Assembly: GCF_005747095.1 (NCBI RefSeq)
Contig: NZ_SWLG01000008.1
Coordinates: 124,001 to 188,000 of the forward strand
Origin: Exobacillus caeni
GTDB lineage: Bacteria > Bacillota > Bacilli > Bacillales > Guptibacillaceae
Direction: 5' to 3'
Length of the DNA: 64,000 nucleotides
The position numbers and the translations under genes are program-made. The notes under the pieces were generated by a model. It was given only the letters and a program-made list of their open reading frames with translations. It was not told the origin of the DNA and searched no databases. Positions 53,271 to 62,524 of this stretch are shown in pieces. The first letter of the stretch is position 1. Every line of letters starts with the position of its first letter.

Positions 53271-53293
53271 TAACTGAATACAAAATGGATAAG

Positions 53294-53320
53294 AGGATGG
53301 CCCTGGGCCATCCTCCTTTA
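53294..53320. terminator. Terminator shared by the SASP and amine oxidase genes
   Basis: AGGATGGCC and GGCCATCCT form a perfect 9-bp stem with a 3-base loop, lying between convergent genes; a short T-run follows on the plus strand. Confidence 0.8.
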
Positions 53321-54796
53321 CTTTCTGTGATTTACTTCAAAAGCAGCCCGCACCCCTGACTCAATCCCTCCTTCAATCCATCCATGAAAATTGGATGTAT
53401 GCTCTCCCGCAAAGTGAAGCTTACCTTCTGGCTGGCGAATAAAATCAGCAATATCTGTCTCCTGGTTTGGTGTAAAGAGTGTAAAACAGCCAGCGGAAAA
53501 AGGATTCCTGCTCCAATTGAAAGATACTCCACGAATATATTCCCTATACACGACATTCCCATACACTTTGGAAAGGTCTTTTAGGACGTATCGAATAATA
53601 TCTTCTTCGGAAAGGCTATTCCATAATAATGCATTTGCAGCCCAACTATAGCTTGCAAGGAGAATTGCAGGACCACTACTTCCTTTATTGTGACTCGGAG
53701 TATACGTAAACCTTGTAGGCTTATCAGAAATAATATTTCCGATTCCAAAATTTTCCCAAAAACGATTCTTGAATTCAATTCCTACTTTTACTGCAGGAAG
53801 AAGCATTAGTTCTCCTATCGCCTGCCACTTTTTAAATGAGATAGAATGGTATGGAACAACATCAATAAACTGAAAAACCGGAAAAGGAACGGTAACAATC
53901 GCGATATCTCCATGAAAGTTTGTGAACTCTCCGTTTGTCGGGTTCCGCGTTTGAAGCGTAACTCCTGATTGATCTTGAATGATCCGTTCAACTTTTTGGT
54001 TAAGAAAAATATTCCATCTAAGCTCGGGTAAAAATGATAACGGCAATCTGTCGTTCCCTCCGACAATCTCAAAAAACTTTGTTTCTTCATTAAAAATTGG
54101 ATAGATGATATCAGTTAAAATGTCTACAAATGAAAATTCAGGAAAACCTTCGATTCCAAGCAGGACGTTTATTTTCCGAATCGCATTCAGTGAAAGAGGC
54201 CGTCCTATAGGATTGAACCGCAGAAACTCTCCCATCGAATAACGAGCATATTCCTTTTTCATTGCCTCTTTTTGTTCGTCCGTACTGTTTTGATATTTAT
54301 CAATGAAAGGCTTTACTGCAGAAAGGAAAAGTTCTGTTGCTGTTTTCCCCTTTTCCCATTCTGCAACCGGAAATGCCAGGACATCAGGATTTTCTTCATA
54401 ATAAGCTCTACTTGTAATAACATTATTTACAAAAAAGACATCTCTCGGAGATGTATTAATAAACTTGGCTGTTTTCAGTTTAAAGCGTCGGATATATTCA
54501 AATGCCAGGACGTGGGTGTTCGGAATACGCATTGCTCCCATATCAAGGTAATACCCTTTACTAAAAGGCTCTCTAACGGTATAAATCCTTCCCCCTATCC
54601 TGTTATTTCCTTCAATAATTGTTACCTTGTGACCAGCCTGCTTCAAAAGAGATGCTGCAACTAACCCGGAGATACCTGCTCCAATTATGAGTACTGATTT
54701 GGGAACAGAGCCTCGCCTTAATCCATTTCTTATGATAGAAAGTATATCTTCGGGATAATTCAATTCCGAATACTCCGCCTGTCTATATTGACTCAA
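53318..54796 (-). CDS. Flavin monoamine oxidase / L-amino acid oxidase-like protein
   Basis: A 492-residue FAD-dependent oxidase of the amine oxidase family, close to the Bacillus YobN type. The Rossmann motif is SVLIIGAGISGLVAASLLKQ near residue 34, then EGNNRIGGRIYTV, and the C-terminal FAD-binding stretch is GKLHFAGEHTSNFHGWIEGG. No Tat or Sec signal is visible. It oxidises a primary amine or L-amino acid to the imine with hydrogen peroxide release. It is divergent from the unknown gene at 55085 and has no clear pathway link. Confidence 0.88.
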   Translation of the reverse strand: MSQYRQAEYSELNYPEDILSIIRNGLRRGSVPKSVLIIGAGISGLVAASLLKQAGHKVTIIEGNNRIGGRIYTVREPFSKGYYLDMGAMRIPNTHVLAFEYIRRFKLKTAKFINTSPRDVFFVNNVITSRAYYEENPDVLAFPVAEWEKGKTATELFLSAVKPFIDKYQNSTDEQKEAMKKEYARYSMGEFLRFNPIGRPLSLNAIRKINVLLGIEGFPEFSFVDILTDIIYPIFNEETKFFEIVGGNDRLPLSFLPELRWNIFLNQKVERIIQDQSGVTLQTRNPTNGEFTNFHGDIAIVTVPFPVFQFIDVVPYHSISFKKWQAIGELMLLPAVKVGIEFKNRFWENFGIGNIISDKPTRFTYTPSHNKGSSGPAILLASYSWAANALLWNSLSEEDIIRYVLKDLSKVYGNVVYREYIRGVSFNWSRNPFSAGCFTLFTPNQETDIADFIRQPEGKLHFAGEHTSNFHGWIEGGIESGVRAAFEVNHRK

Positions 54797-55084
54797 AGCA
54801 CTCTCCTCCCTTCTATCCTAAAAATATGGATTTTTTTATGGTGTATTCCAGTAAATACTTTTTTCTCACATAAAGACTTATCCTTTCATAAAATAAAGTA
54901 TTCCTTTTAGGCTTTTCTTAAAATCCTTCCAATTTCTTATTGAAACTAATTCATATTAATTTTTTTTACGCATATATAAAAAAGGATTTTACACATCATA
55001 ATTCGAAATTGTCTTTATAAGTTGTTTTAGGTTATCCTAATAAGTGAATAGTACAATTATCACAAAGAAGGAGGAATGATTTAA
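54797..55084. other. Divergent AT-rich control region
   Basis: The 290 bp between the amine oxidase and the unknown gene is very AT-rich and holds promoters for both; no gene is supported. Confidence 0.5.
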
Positions 55085-55435
55085 ATGGAAGACAAGAAAA
55101 CATTCGTTATTGAAAGTTCAATCTACTCGTTTTATGAAAACAAGTCTTATTCGATCTTTAATTACATCACTGCCAGCAACGAATCTGAAGCGAACAAGAT
55201 AGCAAAAGAAACGATTTTAGAAATTGAATCTCAGCATAATCATGAGATCTTCCCAAGCCTCATTTGGTTTGATCATTGCCCTTACTTTGAAGATGAATCT
55301 TTAATCAAAGCAGCTTCTGAGTATTACGAAAGAGAAGTGTTTTTGCAAAAACGTGGAGAAGATTGGTTTTTATATGACGATCTTCTGAATGAACCACTGG
55401 AAAAATTAACGGTTAATCAATTTGCATTACAATAA
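55085..55435 (+). CDS. Hypothetical protein
   Basis: A 116-residue acidic soluble protein (MEDKKTFVIESSIYSFYENK at the start), with GAAGGAGG upstream and a good terminator after it, so it is a real gene. The N-terminal part alternates like a beta sheet (SYSIFNYITASNESEANKIA), and the rest has EYYEREVFLQKRGEDWFLYD. No motif is recognised. It is monocistronic. Confidence 0.7.
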   Translation: MEDKKTFVIESSIYSFYENKSYSIFNYITASNESEANKIAKETILEIESQHNHEIFPSLIWFDHCPYFEDESLIKAASEYYEREVFLQKRGEDWFLYDDLLNEPLEKLTVNQFALQ

Positions 55436-55452
55436 GTATGAATAGCTTTGCC

Positions 55453-55487
55453 AAAGAGGTGTCGAAGTAGAATCGGCACCTCTTTCG
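55453..55487 (+). terminator. Terminator after the hypothetical gene
   Basis: AAAGAGGTGTCGA and TCGGCACCTCTTT pair over a 6-to-8-base loop and end in TTTCG. Confidence 0.8.
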
Positions 55488-55645
55488 TTCACTTTACTGT
55501 ATTGATAAAGGCACGGCGGAATAAACCAACTAAAAACCTTCCTTGCTCAAAACCTTACTAAACGGTTGTTTTTTTCTTTTAGCAGGAATCTTTATTAGAT
55601 TAGCCGAAAGATTTAGTAATTAACTTTGTAAAAGGATGGGATCAT

Positions 55646-56446
55646 ATGCAACAAACAGTGAATACTGAAACGCTTGTTAAATTGGATGAAGCGCTTCAAA
55701 AGTTCGTTCGTCCTGATACGTTTCCACTGGCCATACGTGTATTGAAAAAAGGGGAAGAACTCCCTGACCGTGTTAAACAGCCTCACAAAGAAATGGGAAA
55801 ACGATTCAGTATTTGCCAGGGTGTTACGATGGCAAGGCGATACGGTTGGGCACTGGCGATGGGAAAAGAGGACCTCTCCTGCCCTATCGCTAAAATTGCA
55901 TTCGGGTTTGAAGATGAACTCGAATATTATAAAGAAGGAAGCTTGACTGACGGAATGTATACGAAAACATGTGATCTTGGTGCACTAACAGAAGCAGCGG
56001 TACCAAAGTTTTCTAAAGAAGAATCTGGAACCGTATTGATTGCTCCCCTTACTCGTGCAGCTTTTGAGCCAGAAGTGATCGCAGTTTATGGAAATTCTGC
56101 TCAGGTAATGCGAATGGTGGCAGCTGCCCTCTATACTACTGGTGGCGAAATTTCTTCGACCTTTACTGCTCGAGCAGATTGTGCGGATATCGTTATTAAA
56201 ACAATGAAAACTGACAAACCTCAAGTTGTTCTCCCGTGCTATGGAGACCGGGTTTTCGGACAAACACATGACCATGAAATGGCGTTTACGATCCCCTACT
56301 CTATGACAGGCGAATTTATGGAAGGGCTGATAGGGACCCATAAAGGCGGTGTACGTTATCCGGTACCTACTTTCTTAAATTATGAAGCGCAATATCCAGA
56401 AACTTACGAAAGATTGAATGATATGTTTAAAGGGAATAAGGCATAG
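55646..56446 (+). CDS. DUF169 family protein
   Basis: A 266-residue soluble protein of the DUF169 family (PF02596). Recognised from PDTFPLAIRVLKKGEELPD, then SICQGVTMARRYGWALAMGK, the Cys-containing DLSCPIAKIAFGF and the later EVIAVYGNSAQVMRMVAAAL. Three conserved Cys residues (SICQG, LSCPI, LPCYGD) suggest a metal or cluster site. The ATG has AAAGGATGGG upstream. The biochemical role of the family is not known to me. It is a single-gene unit closed by a terminator. Confidence 0.82.
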   Translation: MQQTVNTETLVKLDEALQKFVRPDTFPLAIRVLKKGEELPDRVKQPHKEMGKRFSICQGVTMARRYGWALAMGKEDLSCPIAKIAFGFEDELEYYKEGSLTDGMYTKTCDLGALTEAAVPKFSKEESGTVLIAPLTRAAFEPEVIAVYGNSAQVMRMVAAALYTTGGEISSTFTARADCADIVIKTMKTDKPQVVLPCYGDRVFGQTHDHEMAFTIPYSMTGEFMEGLIGTHKGGVRYPVPTFLNYEAQYPETYERLNDMFKGNKA

Positions 56447-56454
56447 CAAACAAT

Positions 56455-56492
56455 AAAAGCCTCACCTCTAAATCAATAGAGGGAGGCTTTTT
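56455..56492 (+). terminator. Terminator after the DUF169 gene
   Basis: AAAAGCCTC-CCTCT and AGAGG-GAGGCTTTTT pair over a 7-base loop. Confidence 0.85.
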
Positions 56493-56660
56493 CGATTGAA
56501 CTTTTTTACAGGAAATACATGAATGTCCAATAACATTCTTCAGAAAAAAATCGGACCGAGTTCTTTCTCTGACTCCACCAAATTTCAATACTTATCCTCG
56601 TTTTGCTATTTAGTTAAAAGCCCAGAAATGTTATACCGTCTTACTCTTCCAATATTGACC

Positions 56661-57662
56661 TCATATCTTTTTTTGTTTAATAATTTGGGATTTCAGAAGT
56701 TGTACGAGTTCTTTCATGCGGATTGTATAGGTATGATTAGCCTTTGTTCTTCGGTAGCCATTAAGTGCAATTTCATTTCTTAATTTATCATTTTTCAAAT
56801 AGTAGTCAATTTTATTTTTCAAATCAGATACCGAACTGAAGGTAATCAATTCTTTATCAATATTGTAAAGGTTTACTATATCTGCTCGGTAGTCAGCAAG
56901 TTGAAAAGCCTGGCAGGCAGCTATATCAAACGTTCGATTGTTTGGTGTATTTGCAGGAATCAGCTCCGGGTTGCGATTAATATCATTTAGGTCTCGGTGA
57001 ATGTTCAACACTATTTTAGCCCCATTGTAGTACTTCGCCACCTCTGTCGGAGAAATTGATTTTTTAATTATCCCTGCTTTTAAAAGATTGTAATTCGTAA
57101 GGCTATCCCATTTGGGGCCTATGATTATAAAATCAAGATTTTGAAGAAAAGGCGTTAGTTCATCAAATAGCTTTATCCGATTCTTTAAGCCAGTGCCGAC
57201 AAAACAAATATCGTGTTTATATTTCGCAGGGACATCTTTAATTGGATGGTAAAAATTCGGGTTAACTGCAAGAGGGAGATAAATAGCTTTTATGTTGGCC
57301 TGGTTGTATGCGGACACACAGCTTGATTCTTGAGTAATAACAAAGTCATAAGGCGCTGCCTTCCTGATATGATTGGTTATATTATAAGGATCATCAACTA
57401 GCCAGATACCAATGGGTATACCGAATTTTTTTAGCCTTTCAACAATTTCCTTCTTCAATTTGGCCGCTCTTAACGTAATAATTATATCTGGCTTGAAAAA
57501 CGATACTTTTCTTATTAGCATCGTAGGATGCATCTTGTCACTTTTAAATATTTCGACCCGGAAGTTTGGATCCTGTTTTTCAAGTGCTTTAAAACTACTG
57601 ACAATGTTGGGATCAAGATAAGATAATGAATCAATTCCTGAGGTTATATAAAGCAAGCGCAT
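56661..57662 (-). CDS. CgeB-like glycosyltransferase, spore surface
   Basis: A 333-residue GT-B-type glycosyltransferase of the CgeB family. It opens MRLLYITSGIDSLSYLDPNI and carries the family core: WLVDDPYNIT near residue 88, ICFVGTGLKNRIKLFDEL, LNIHRDLNDINRNPELIPAN, then TPNNRTFDIAACQAFQLADY. CgeB of B. subtilis contributes to the glycan of the outermost spore layer. It is the last gene of a three-gene minus-strand unit, 2 bp after the sulfotransferase. A second CgeB-like gene opens the unit, so two sugar-transfer steps surround a sulfation step. Confidence 0.85.
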   Translation of the reverse strand: MRLLYITSGIDSLSYLDPNIVSSFKALEKQDPNFRVEIFKSDKMHPTMLIRKVSFFKPDIIITLRAAKLKKEIVERLKKFGIPIGIWLVDDPYNITNHIRKAAPYDFVITQESSCVSAYNQANIKAIYLPLAVNPNFYHPIKDVPAKYKHDICFVGTGLKNRIKLFDELTPFLQNLDFIIIGPKWDSLTNYNLLKAGIIKKSISPTEVAKYYNGAKIVLNIHRDLNDINRNPELIPANTPNNRTFDIAACQAFQLADYRADIVNLYNIDKELITFSSVSDLKNKIDYYLKNDKLRNEIALNGYRRTKANHTYTIRMKELVQLLKSQIIKQKKI

Positions 57663-57664
57663 TA

Positions 57665-58534
57665 TTATTTCACTCCATCATTATTAAAGTACTTGCCATA
57701 TAGTTGAAAATACAGCTCATGTAAGTTGTTTGAAAACTCCGCTGAATTAAAGAATTCTTTATCTTTTTCTGCTCGAATGATAAGTTGATAGAGTTTAAAG
57801 ATATGCGGGAATTCTGTGGTCTTTTGCTTTAAATCTTCAATACTTGATTTATTATGTTGTAATGAGGGACTAAGAAATTCTTTGATTGAATCACTTATAT
57901 CACCACGCCATGGAATTGATAGATCGGTACTTACATTTTTCAAAGGTACCTCCCAATTTTCTAGTAGACTCTCATAGGTTATCATGGTTCTTTCCTTATT
58001 TTCGGTATATAAGAAAGCTGATAATGTGTATAGAGCCCAAATTCTTAAAGATTTTTCAAGAAGAAACCCATTCCTTTTTGCTAATGATGCAGCAACATCC
58101 AATGGATTTCTAACTACGATAACATAGGAAGTATCCATATTTAACTCTCTAGTGGTTCTTTCCCATATAGGGAGTAGAAGGCATGTTCGAGGATCCTTCC
58201 AGCCCCAGAGCTTACTGTTACCGAAATTAGCTCTCACAACTTCTTTTAATTTCTTCACCTGGTTCTTTACTCTAAAGTTCTTCATCCAATTTTCTTCCAA
58301 TGGTTCTGTTCGATCCCACGATGTAAAAAGGATTTTTAGAATTTTTTGCTGTGTTCTCGTAATTTGGGTAAATTCCCAAAATCCTTTTGGATTTGCTTTA
58401 CCGGAACCTGTAAGGTTTTTTTTATTCCCTAAATCAACACCGAGTAGATTTAAACATCTAGAAACAGTCGAAGTACCGCTCCTATGCATGCCTAATATGC
58501 ATATAGCTTTTGGTTTTTTTTTCAAGACACCCAC
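57665..58534 (-). CDS. PAPS-type sulfotransferase
   Basis: A 289-residue sulfotransferase. The 5'-phosphosulfate loop is ILGMHRSGTSTVSR (residues 13-26), WGWKDPRTCLLLP (110-122) is the family's conserved segment, and the 3'-phosphate motif VVRNPLDVAASL (140-151) places Arg and Ser to bind PAPS. It should move sulfate from PAPS to a hydroxyl or amino group of a glycan or lipid. It lies between two CgeB-like genes with gaps of 2 and 6 bp. This implies that the substrate is the glycan those enzymes build. The start GTG at 58534 has only a partial site (GGACGGGGTG). Confidence 0.85.
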   Translation of the reverse strand: MGVLKKKPKAICILGMHRSGTSTVSRCLNLLGVDLGNKKNLTGSGKANPKGFWEFTQITRTQQKILKILFTSWDRTEPLEENWMKNFRVKNQVKKLKEVVRANFGNSKLWGWKDPRTCLLLPIWERTTRELNMDTSYVIVVRNPLDVAASLAKRNGFLLEKSLRIWALYTLSAFLYTENKERTMITYESLLENWEVPLKNVSTDLSIPWRGDISDSIKEFLSPSLQHNKSSIEDLKQKTTEFPHIFKLYQLIIRAEKDKEFFNSAEFSNNLHELYFQLYGKYFNNDGVK

Positions 58535-58540
58535 CCCGTC

Positions 58541-59512
58541 CTAAAGCTCTATTTTAATTTTATCGATTAGTTCTTGAAGTCTGGCGTAATACGTATGTTC
58601 TCGCAATGTTCTCAAGTAGGCAAGATTTGCGATATTCTCTCTTCTTTCATTTTTTTGAAGATATAAATCAATCTTTTGAAGTAAATCATCATGGTCATGG
58701 TAACTAACAATTTCCTTGTCCAGATTATAATATTTCTCAAGATCTTTTCGATGGGTTGTAACTTGAAATGCTTTAGCAGCAGCGATATCAAATGTACGAT
58801 TATTAGGTGTATATGCAGGTAGATTGTAAGGGTTTTTGTTAACGTCATTTCGATCTCGATGGATATTCAAAGTAATTTTCGTTTGATTATAGATCCTGGA
58901 AACTTCATCAGGTTCAATCGTTTTCTCTAAAATATTGTGTTGTATCAAATGGTAATTTTTAAGTTTATGCCAACCCTTACCAATAAGTATGAAATTTCTC
59001 TTTGATAAGTGAGGAATCAACTTATCTAGAAAAGGAATTCTTCCTGGCCAGGCATTCCCTATAAAACATACATCATATTTTTTTTCCAGATCCATCGGAT
59101 AATAGTTACTGGGATTAGTAGCTAACGGTAAATGAATACAGGGTTTTTTCTTTATTTGTTTATAAAATTCTACCATGCCCGAATCCTGTGTAATCATAAA
59201 GTCAAATTTTCCAACTAATTTTTCATAGTTGCTCATACTATATGGATCGTTTACCACCCAAAGTCCCACTGGAACGTTAAAAGGAGTTAGCAGGTCCACA
59301 ATATCATGTGTAGTATGTCCAAAGTTCACAACATAATCAGGTTTGAATTCTTTCATTTTACGAATTAGCTCTGAATCCTTTTCTTGTTCCGTATAATGAT
59401 AAGCAAATGAAAAACTAGTTAGATCCTTACTTAATTTTTTGAAAGCCGAAACAATACTTGGGTTTAAATCAGACAAAGTCTTTTGTCCGCTAGAAACATA
59501 TAATAATCTCAC
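58541..59512 (-). CDS. CgeB-like glycosyltransferase, spore surface
   Basis: A 323-residue paralogue of the gene at 56661. GTG at 59512 is chosen over longer frames because AGGAGGTATCGC precedes it and the protein then begins MRLLYVSSGQKTLSDLNPSI, aligned with its paralogue. Core motifs repeat: WVVNDPYSMSNY, VCFIGNAWPGRIPFLDKL, LNIHRDRNDVNKNPYNLPAY and NNRTFDIAAAKAFQVTTH. It heads the minus-strand unit, divergent from the GT2 genes. Two copies with different acceptor regions suggest successive transfers. Confidence 0.84.
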   Translation of the reverse strand: MRLLYVSSGQKTLSDLNPSIVSAFKKLSKDLTSFSFAYHYTEQEKDSELIRKMKEFKPDYVVNFGHTTHDIVDLLTPFNVPVGLWVVNDPYSMSNYEKLVGKFDFMITQDSGMVEFYKQIKKKPCIHLPLATNPSNYYPMDLEKKYDVCFIGNAWPGRIPFLDKLIPHLSKRNFILIGKGWHKLKNYHLIQHNILEKTIEPDEVSRIYNQTKITLNIHRDRNDVNKNPYNLPAYTPNNRTFDIAAAKAFQVTTHRKDLEKYYNLDKEIVSYHDHDDLLQKIDLYLQKNERRENIANLAYLRTLREHTYYARLQELIDKIKIEL

Positions 59513-59691
59513 GCGATACCTCCTAACACATCTACAATTATCTTCACTTTCACTTCCATCACTATTTATGTTTATGAGTAAATATCTCTTATTGTATAGG
59601 CCGTTGTACAAACATAGAAACAAAATCAAGAATATGTTGATAAAGAGTAAATAACAAAATTATTATGTAAAAACTTAGGGAGAGGATCCAT

Positions 59692-60501
59692 TTGGCTGGT
59701 ACAAAAAATCTGGAATTACTGTCTATCATACTAAGTTGGAATCGCTCTGAACTTTTAGAAAAAACTATTCGATCCTACCTGGAAACTGTCTCCGTTCCAC
59801 ATCGTTTAGTAGTGGTAGACAATGCATCGGATCCTACAACAATCGAATGCATCAAAAGTCTTCAGGACCAGTATAAATTCAAAGTAAAATTCCTTAGAAA
59901 GAATGTAGGTGGAAATGCCTTTAATATTGTACTGGATGAAGAAGATGTAGACTTGTTTAAGTTTGTTCACTTCTCCGAAAATGATGTTGAGTATTTACCT
60001 GGTTGGGACCTGGATCTAATAAGTAAATTTGCATCTTTTCCAGAGCTAGGTCAACTTTCACCATTTTCTCCATATCCAGAGAAAGGCAAAGGCGAGGTCT
60101 GGACTCCAAAAAGGGCAAGGAAAGTATGCAGGGAAAATAAAACTGTATACATGGCTAGAACTGTCGGAACAACGTGTGTAGTAAGGAAAGAAATCATTCA
60201 AAACGGACTTAGATGGCGCACACATAGACGAGGATTCCTGTTGCCTAAAGACAGACATTTCTCCATTCAAATAAAAAAACTTGGCTGGAGAGTAGCATGG
60301 AATGACCGGTATGTTGCTACGAATTGGGGACACAATATAAAATCCTTCCAGGAGAATCCAGATTACTATGTGCAAAATTACAATAGCAAAAAGGTAAAAA
60401 TTAAGGGATTTCAAAAAAGATTAAGAAAAGAGGGCTATCAATTAATTGAGAAAGATGATGGCTCCTATGATATTAAACCAATGGATAAAAAGAATGAATG
60501 A
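59692..60501 (+). CDS. Family 2 glycosyltransferase
   Basis: A 269-residue GT-A enzyme. It opens with LLSIILSWNRSELLEKTIRS and VVVDNASDPTTI, the nucleotide-sugar-binding half; the DXD-like metal site is FSENDVEYLPGWD near residue 92. The C-terminal half is basic (KKVKIKGFQKRLRKEGYQ) and may contact membrane or acceptor. The start is TTG, preceded by GGGAGAGGATCCAT. It opens the plus-strand half of the spore-surface locus. Confidence 0.84.
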   Translation: MAGTKNLELLSIILSWNRSELLEKTIRSYLETVSVPHRLVVVDNASDPTTIECIKSLQDQYKFKVKFLRKNVGGNAFNIVLDEEDVDLFKFVHFSENDVEYLPGWDLDLISKFASFPELGQLSPFSPYPEKGKGEVWTPKRARKVCRENKTVYMARTVGTTCVVRKEIIQNGLRWRTHRRGFLLPKDRHFSIQIKKLGWRVAWNDRYVATNWGHNIKSFQENPDYYVQNYNSKKVKIKGFQKRLRKEGYQLIEKDDGSYDIKPMDKKNE

Positions 60502-60545
60502 TACTATCCTGGAGCATTATTGTGTCAACTTAAGGAGAGATTTGT

Positions 60546-61241
60546 ATGGTATCTGTTATTACAAGTACTGTTAGACAGGAGTTTATCGATAATGTGTTCC
60601 AAAATTTCGAGTGCCAACTATGGGAAGACAAAGAATTAATTATTATACTGAACAGAAATGATATGGACATCACTGAGTGGAAGGAGAAGGCATCAGGAAA
60701 GGAAAATATCCAAATTTATCAACTACCACAGCATTATACCTTAGGAGATTGCCTAAATTTTGGAGTTGAAAAGGCCAACTATGATTATATTGCAAAATTT
60801 GATGATGATGACTATTATAGTCCGTACTATTTAAAAACGATGCTGCCAATATTTAACGAAGTAGATACTGATATAATCGGCAAAACAACCTTTTACGCTT
60901 ATATGAACAATGAAAAGAAGCTTATTATTAAACGGCCCGGAAAGGAACATACATTCACAAAATGGATTGCAGGTGGAACGATCATTTTCAAGAAAGCCGT
61001 CTATGAAACTGTAAAATTCGGTAAAAGAAGGGTTGGATCAGATGTCGATTTTTTAAAAGATTGCCTTAATAAAGGGTTTAAAATATACGCTGGTTCTAAG
61101 AATAACTATGTGATGATCAGACGAAACAGCAGAGAACATACATGGAAAATCGATAATGATTTGTTTATGAGAAGAAAAGGAAAAATTGTTGCTTATACCA
61201 ATGATTATAAGGACATTACCACAAAAGACGATATCTATTAA
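60546..61241 (+). CDS. Family 2 glycosyltransferase
   Basis: A 231-residue GT-A enzyme. MVSVITSTVRQEFIDNVFQN, then ELIIILNRNDMDI, and the DXD motif AKFDDDDYYSPYY near residue 86; the acceptor region includes WIAGGTIIFKKAVYE. It is shorter than usual for GT2 and has no membrane segment. AAGGAGAGATTTGT precedes the ATG. It lies between another GT2 gene and the YheC/YheD-like gene with small gaps, in one operon. Confidence 0.85.
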   Translation: MVSVITSTVRQEFIDNVFQNFECQLWEDKELIIILNRNDMDITEWKEKASGKENIQIYQLPQHYTLGDCLNFGVEKANYDYIAKFDDDDYYSPYYLKTMLPIFNEVDTDIIGKTTFYAYMNNEKKLIIKRPGKEHTFTKWIAGGTIIFKKAVYETVKFGKRRVGSDVDFLKDCLNKGFKIYAGSKNNYVMIRRNSREHTWKIDNDLFMRRKGKIVAYTNDYKDITTKDDIY

Positions 61242-61262
61242 ATCTTGCAGGAAGTGGCGTTA

Positions 61263-62309
61263 ATGAAAAAAATAAACATTACAAAACCTCTTATCGGAAT
61301 ATGTGTTTCGAATGAAAAGCCAATGATGGTAAAGTTAGCTAAAAGAAGAATTGTTTCCTTCGATGAAAATGCACAGCTTATTACTTTTATGATCAATGAT
61401 GCAGATTTTAAAAACTTACGAGTGAAAGGTGAAGCTTGGAACAAGGAGGACCAGGAATGGATACAAGGAAGATTTCCGTTTCCAGATGTTATTTACATTC
61501 AGGCCCCCCTCCCGCTCCATACCATAAATAAGATGAAACAAATAACCGGTCACAGGGTATTTAATAGTTTTGTATTTGACAAATGGGAAGGCTGGGAATT
61601 ACTTGCTAGTGACAAAGAGGTAAAAAAACATTTACCCGAAACGAAAAAGTTACTTAATAAAAGGGATTTAAAGAAATTTCTCTTTCGCCATAAAGAAGTA
61701 TTTCTTAAACCTATCAATGGAAGTACAAGTAAAGGAATTGTTAGAATAAAGTTAGATGATCAAAAAGGAATTGAAGCTTTTTATCGAATAAAAAAAACCA
61801 TAATGAAGCACGATCGCTTTCCAAACTTCATTAACTTTTGGAAGTGGTTTTCAAACAAATTTTTTAATGAAAAGTATTTAATGCAGCAAAGCATCCAACC
61901 TTTTAAATGGAGAAACAAACCAACTGATATTCGGATCAACCTTACAAAAAATAAAGATGGCAAATGGGAGGAAGCCCTTTCATTATTACGTGTTGCATCT
62001 AATGACAGTCATATTATCCCGGGATTATTGACCGCATTTCCACTACAATATTTTAATACAACATATAAGAACTTAGGCAAGGATCTGGAATGGATAGAAC
62101 CAGCAGCTAAGGAGCTTGGATATAAAATATGTAAAGCTCTAGACAATTCAGGCCATCATATTGGTGATATCGGAATCGATATGGGGCTTGATGAGCAAAA
62201 AAATTTATGGGTCTATGAAGTAAACTCTCTCCCCTTCCCATTGCCAGGAGTAAAAGATGTATCCATGACCAGACCCCTGGAATATGCCCAATACCTTGCT
62301 TCAAATTAA
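61263..62309 (+). CDS. YheC/YheD-family ATP-grasp protein
   Basis: A 348-residue ATP-grasp protein of the family annotated as endospore coat-associated (YheC/YheD). The ATP-binding parts are visible: FLKPINGSTSKGIVRIKLDD, then MQQSIQPFKWRNKPTDIRIN and the metal-binding end GDIGIDMGLDEQKNLWVYEV with NSLPFPLPG. It may ligate an amino acid or similar group to a coat or glycan component. The ATG at 61263 is preferred because AGGAAGTGGCG precedes it. It is last in the plus-strand unit, before a very stable terminator. Confidence 0.85.
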   Translation: MKKINITKPLIGICVSNEKPMMVKLAKRRIVSFDENAQLITFMINDADFKNLRVKGEAWNKEDQEWIQGRFPFPDVIYIQAPLPLHTINKMKQITGHRVFNSFVFDKWEGWELLASDKEVKKHLPETKKLLNKRDLKKFLFRHKEVFLKPINGSTSKGIVRIKLDDQKGIEAFYRIKKTIMKHDRFPNFINFWKWFSNKFFNEKYLMQQSIQPFKWRNKPTDIRINLTKNKDGKWEEALSLLRVASNDSHIIPGLLTAFPLQYFNTTYKNLGKDLEWIEPAAKELGYKICKALDNSGHHIGDIGIDMGLDEQKNLWVYEVNSLPFPLPGVKDVSMTRPLEYAQYLASN

Positions 62310-62354
62310 TTGATATTAAAGTATCTACAAACTAAAAAATAACTTTACAGAGAT

Positions 62355-62398
62355 AAATTAATTAAGGCTGTGGACAAAACCACAGCCTTAATTAATTT
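62355..62398. terminator. Long perfect terminator after the YheC/YheD-like gene
   Basis: AAATTAATTAAGGCTGTG and its complement form an 18-bp perfect stem with an 8-base loop, with T-rich sequence on both sides. It can stop transcription from either direction. Confidence 0.85.
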
Positions 62399-62448
62399 AA
62401 TATAAGATTTATTTAGAGAATTCTTAATGGAAGGTGAAAGCAAAGTTA

Positions 62449-62486
62449 AAAAGCAACAGACAAATTAAATGTCTGCAGCCTTTTTT
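62449..62486 (-). terminator. Terminator after the cysteine-rich gene
   Basis: CAGACA and TGTCTG arms with outer GC pairs are followed on the minus strand by GCTTTTTAAC; a T-run is present on the plus strand too. Confidence 0.65.
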
Positions 62487-62524
62487 ACATTTATTGAAAT
62501 TGTCGTATGGTTTTCTTTTATTTG

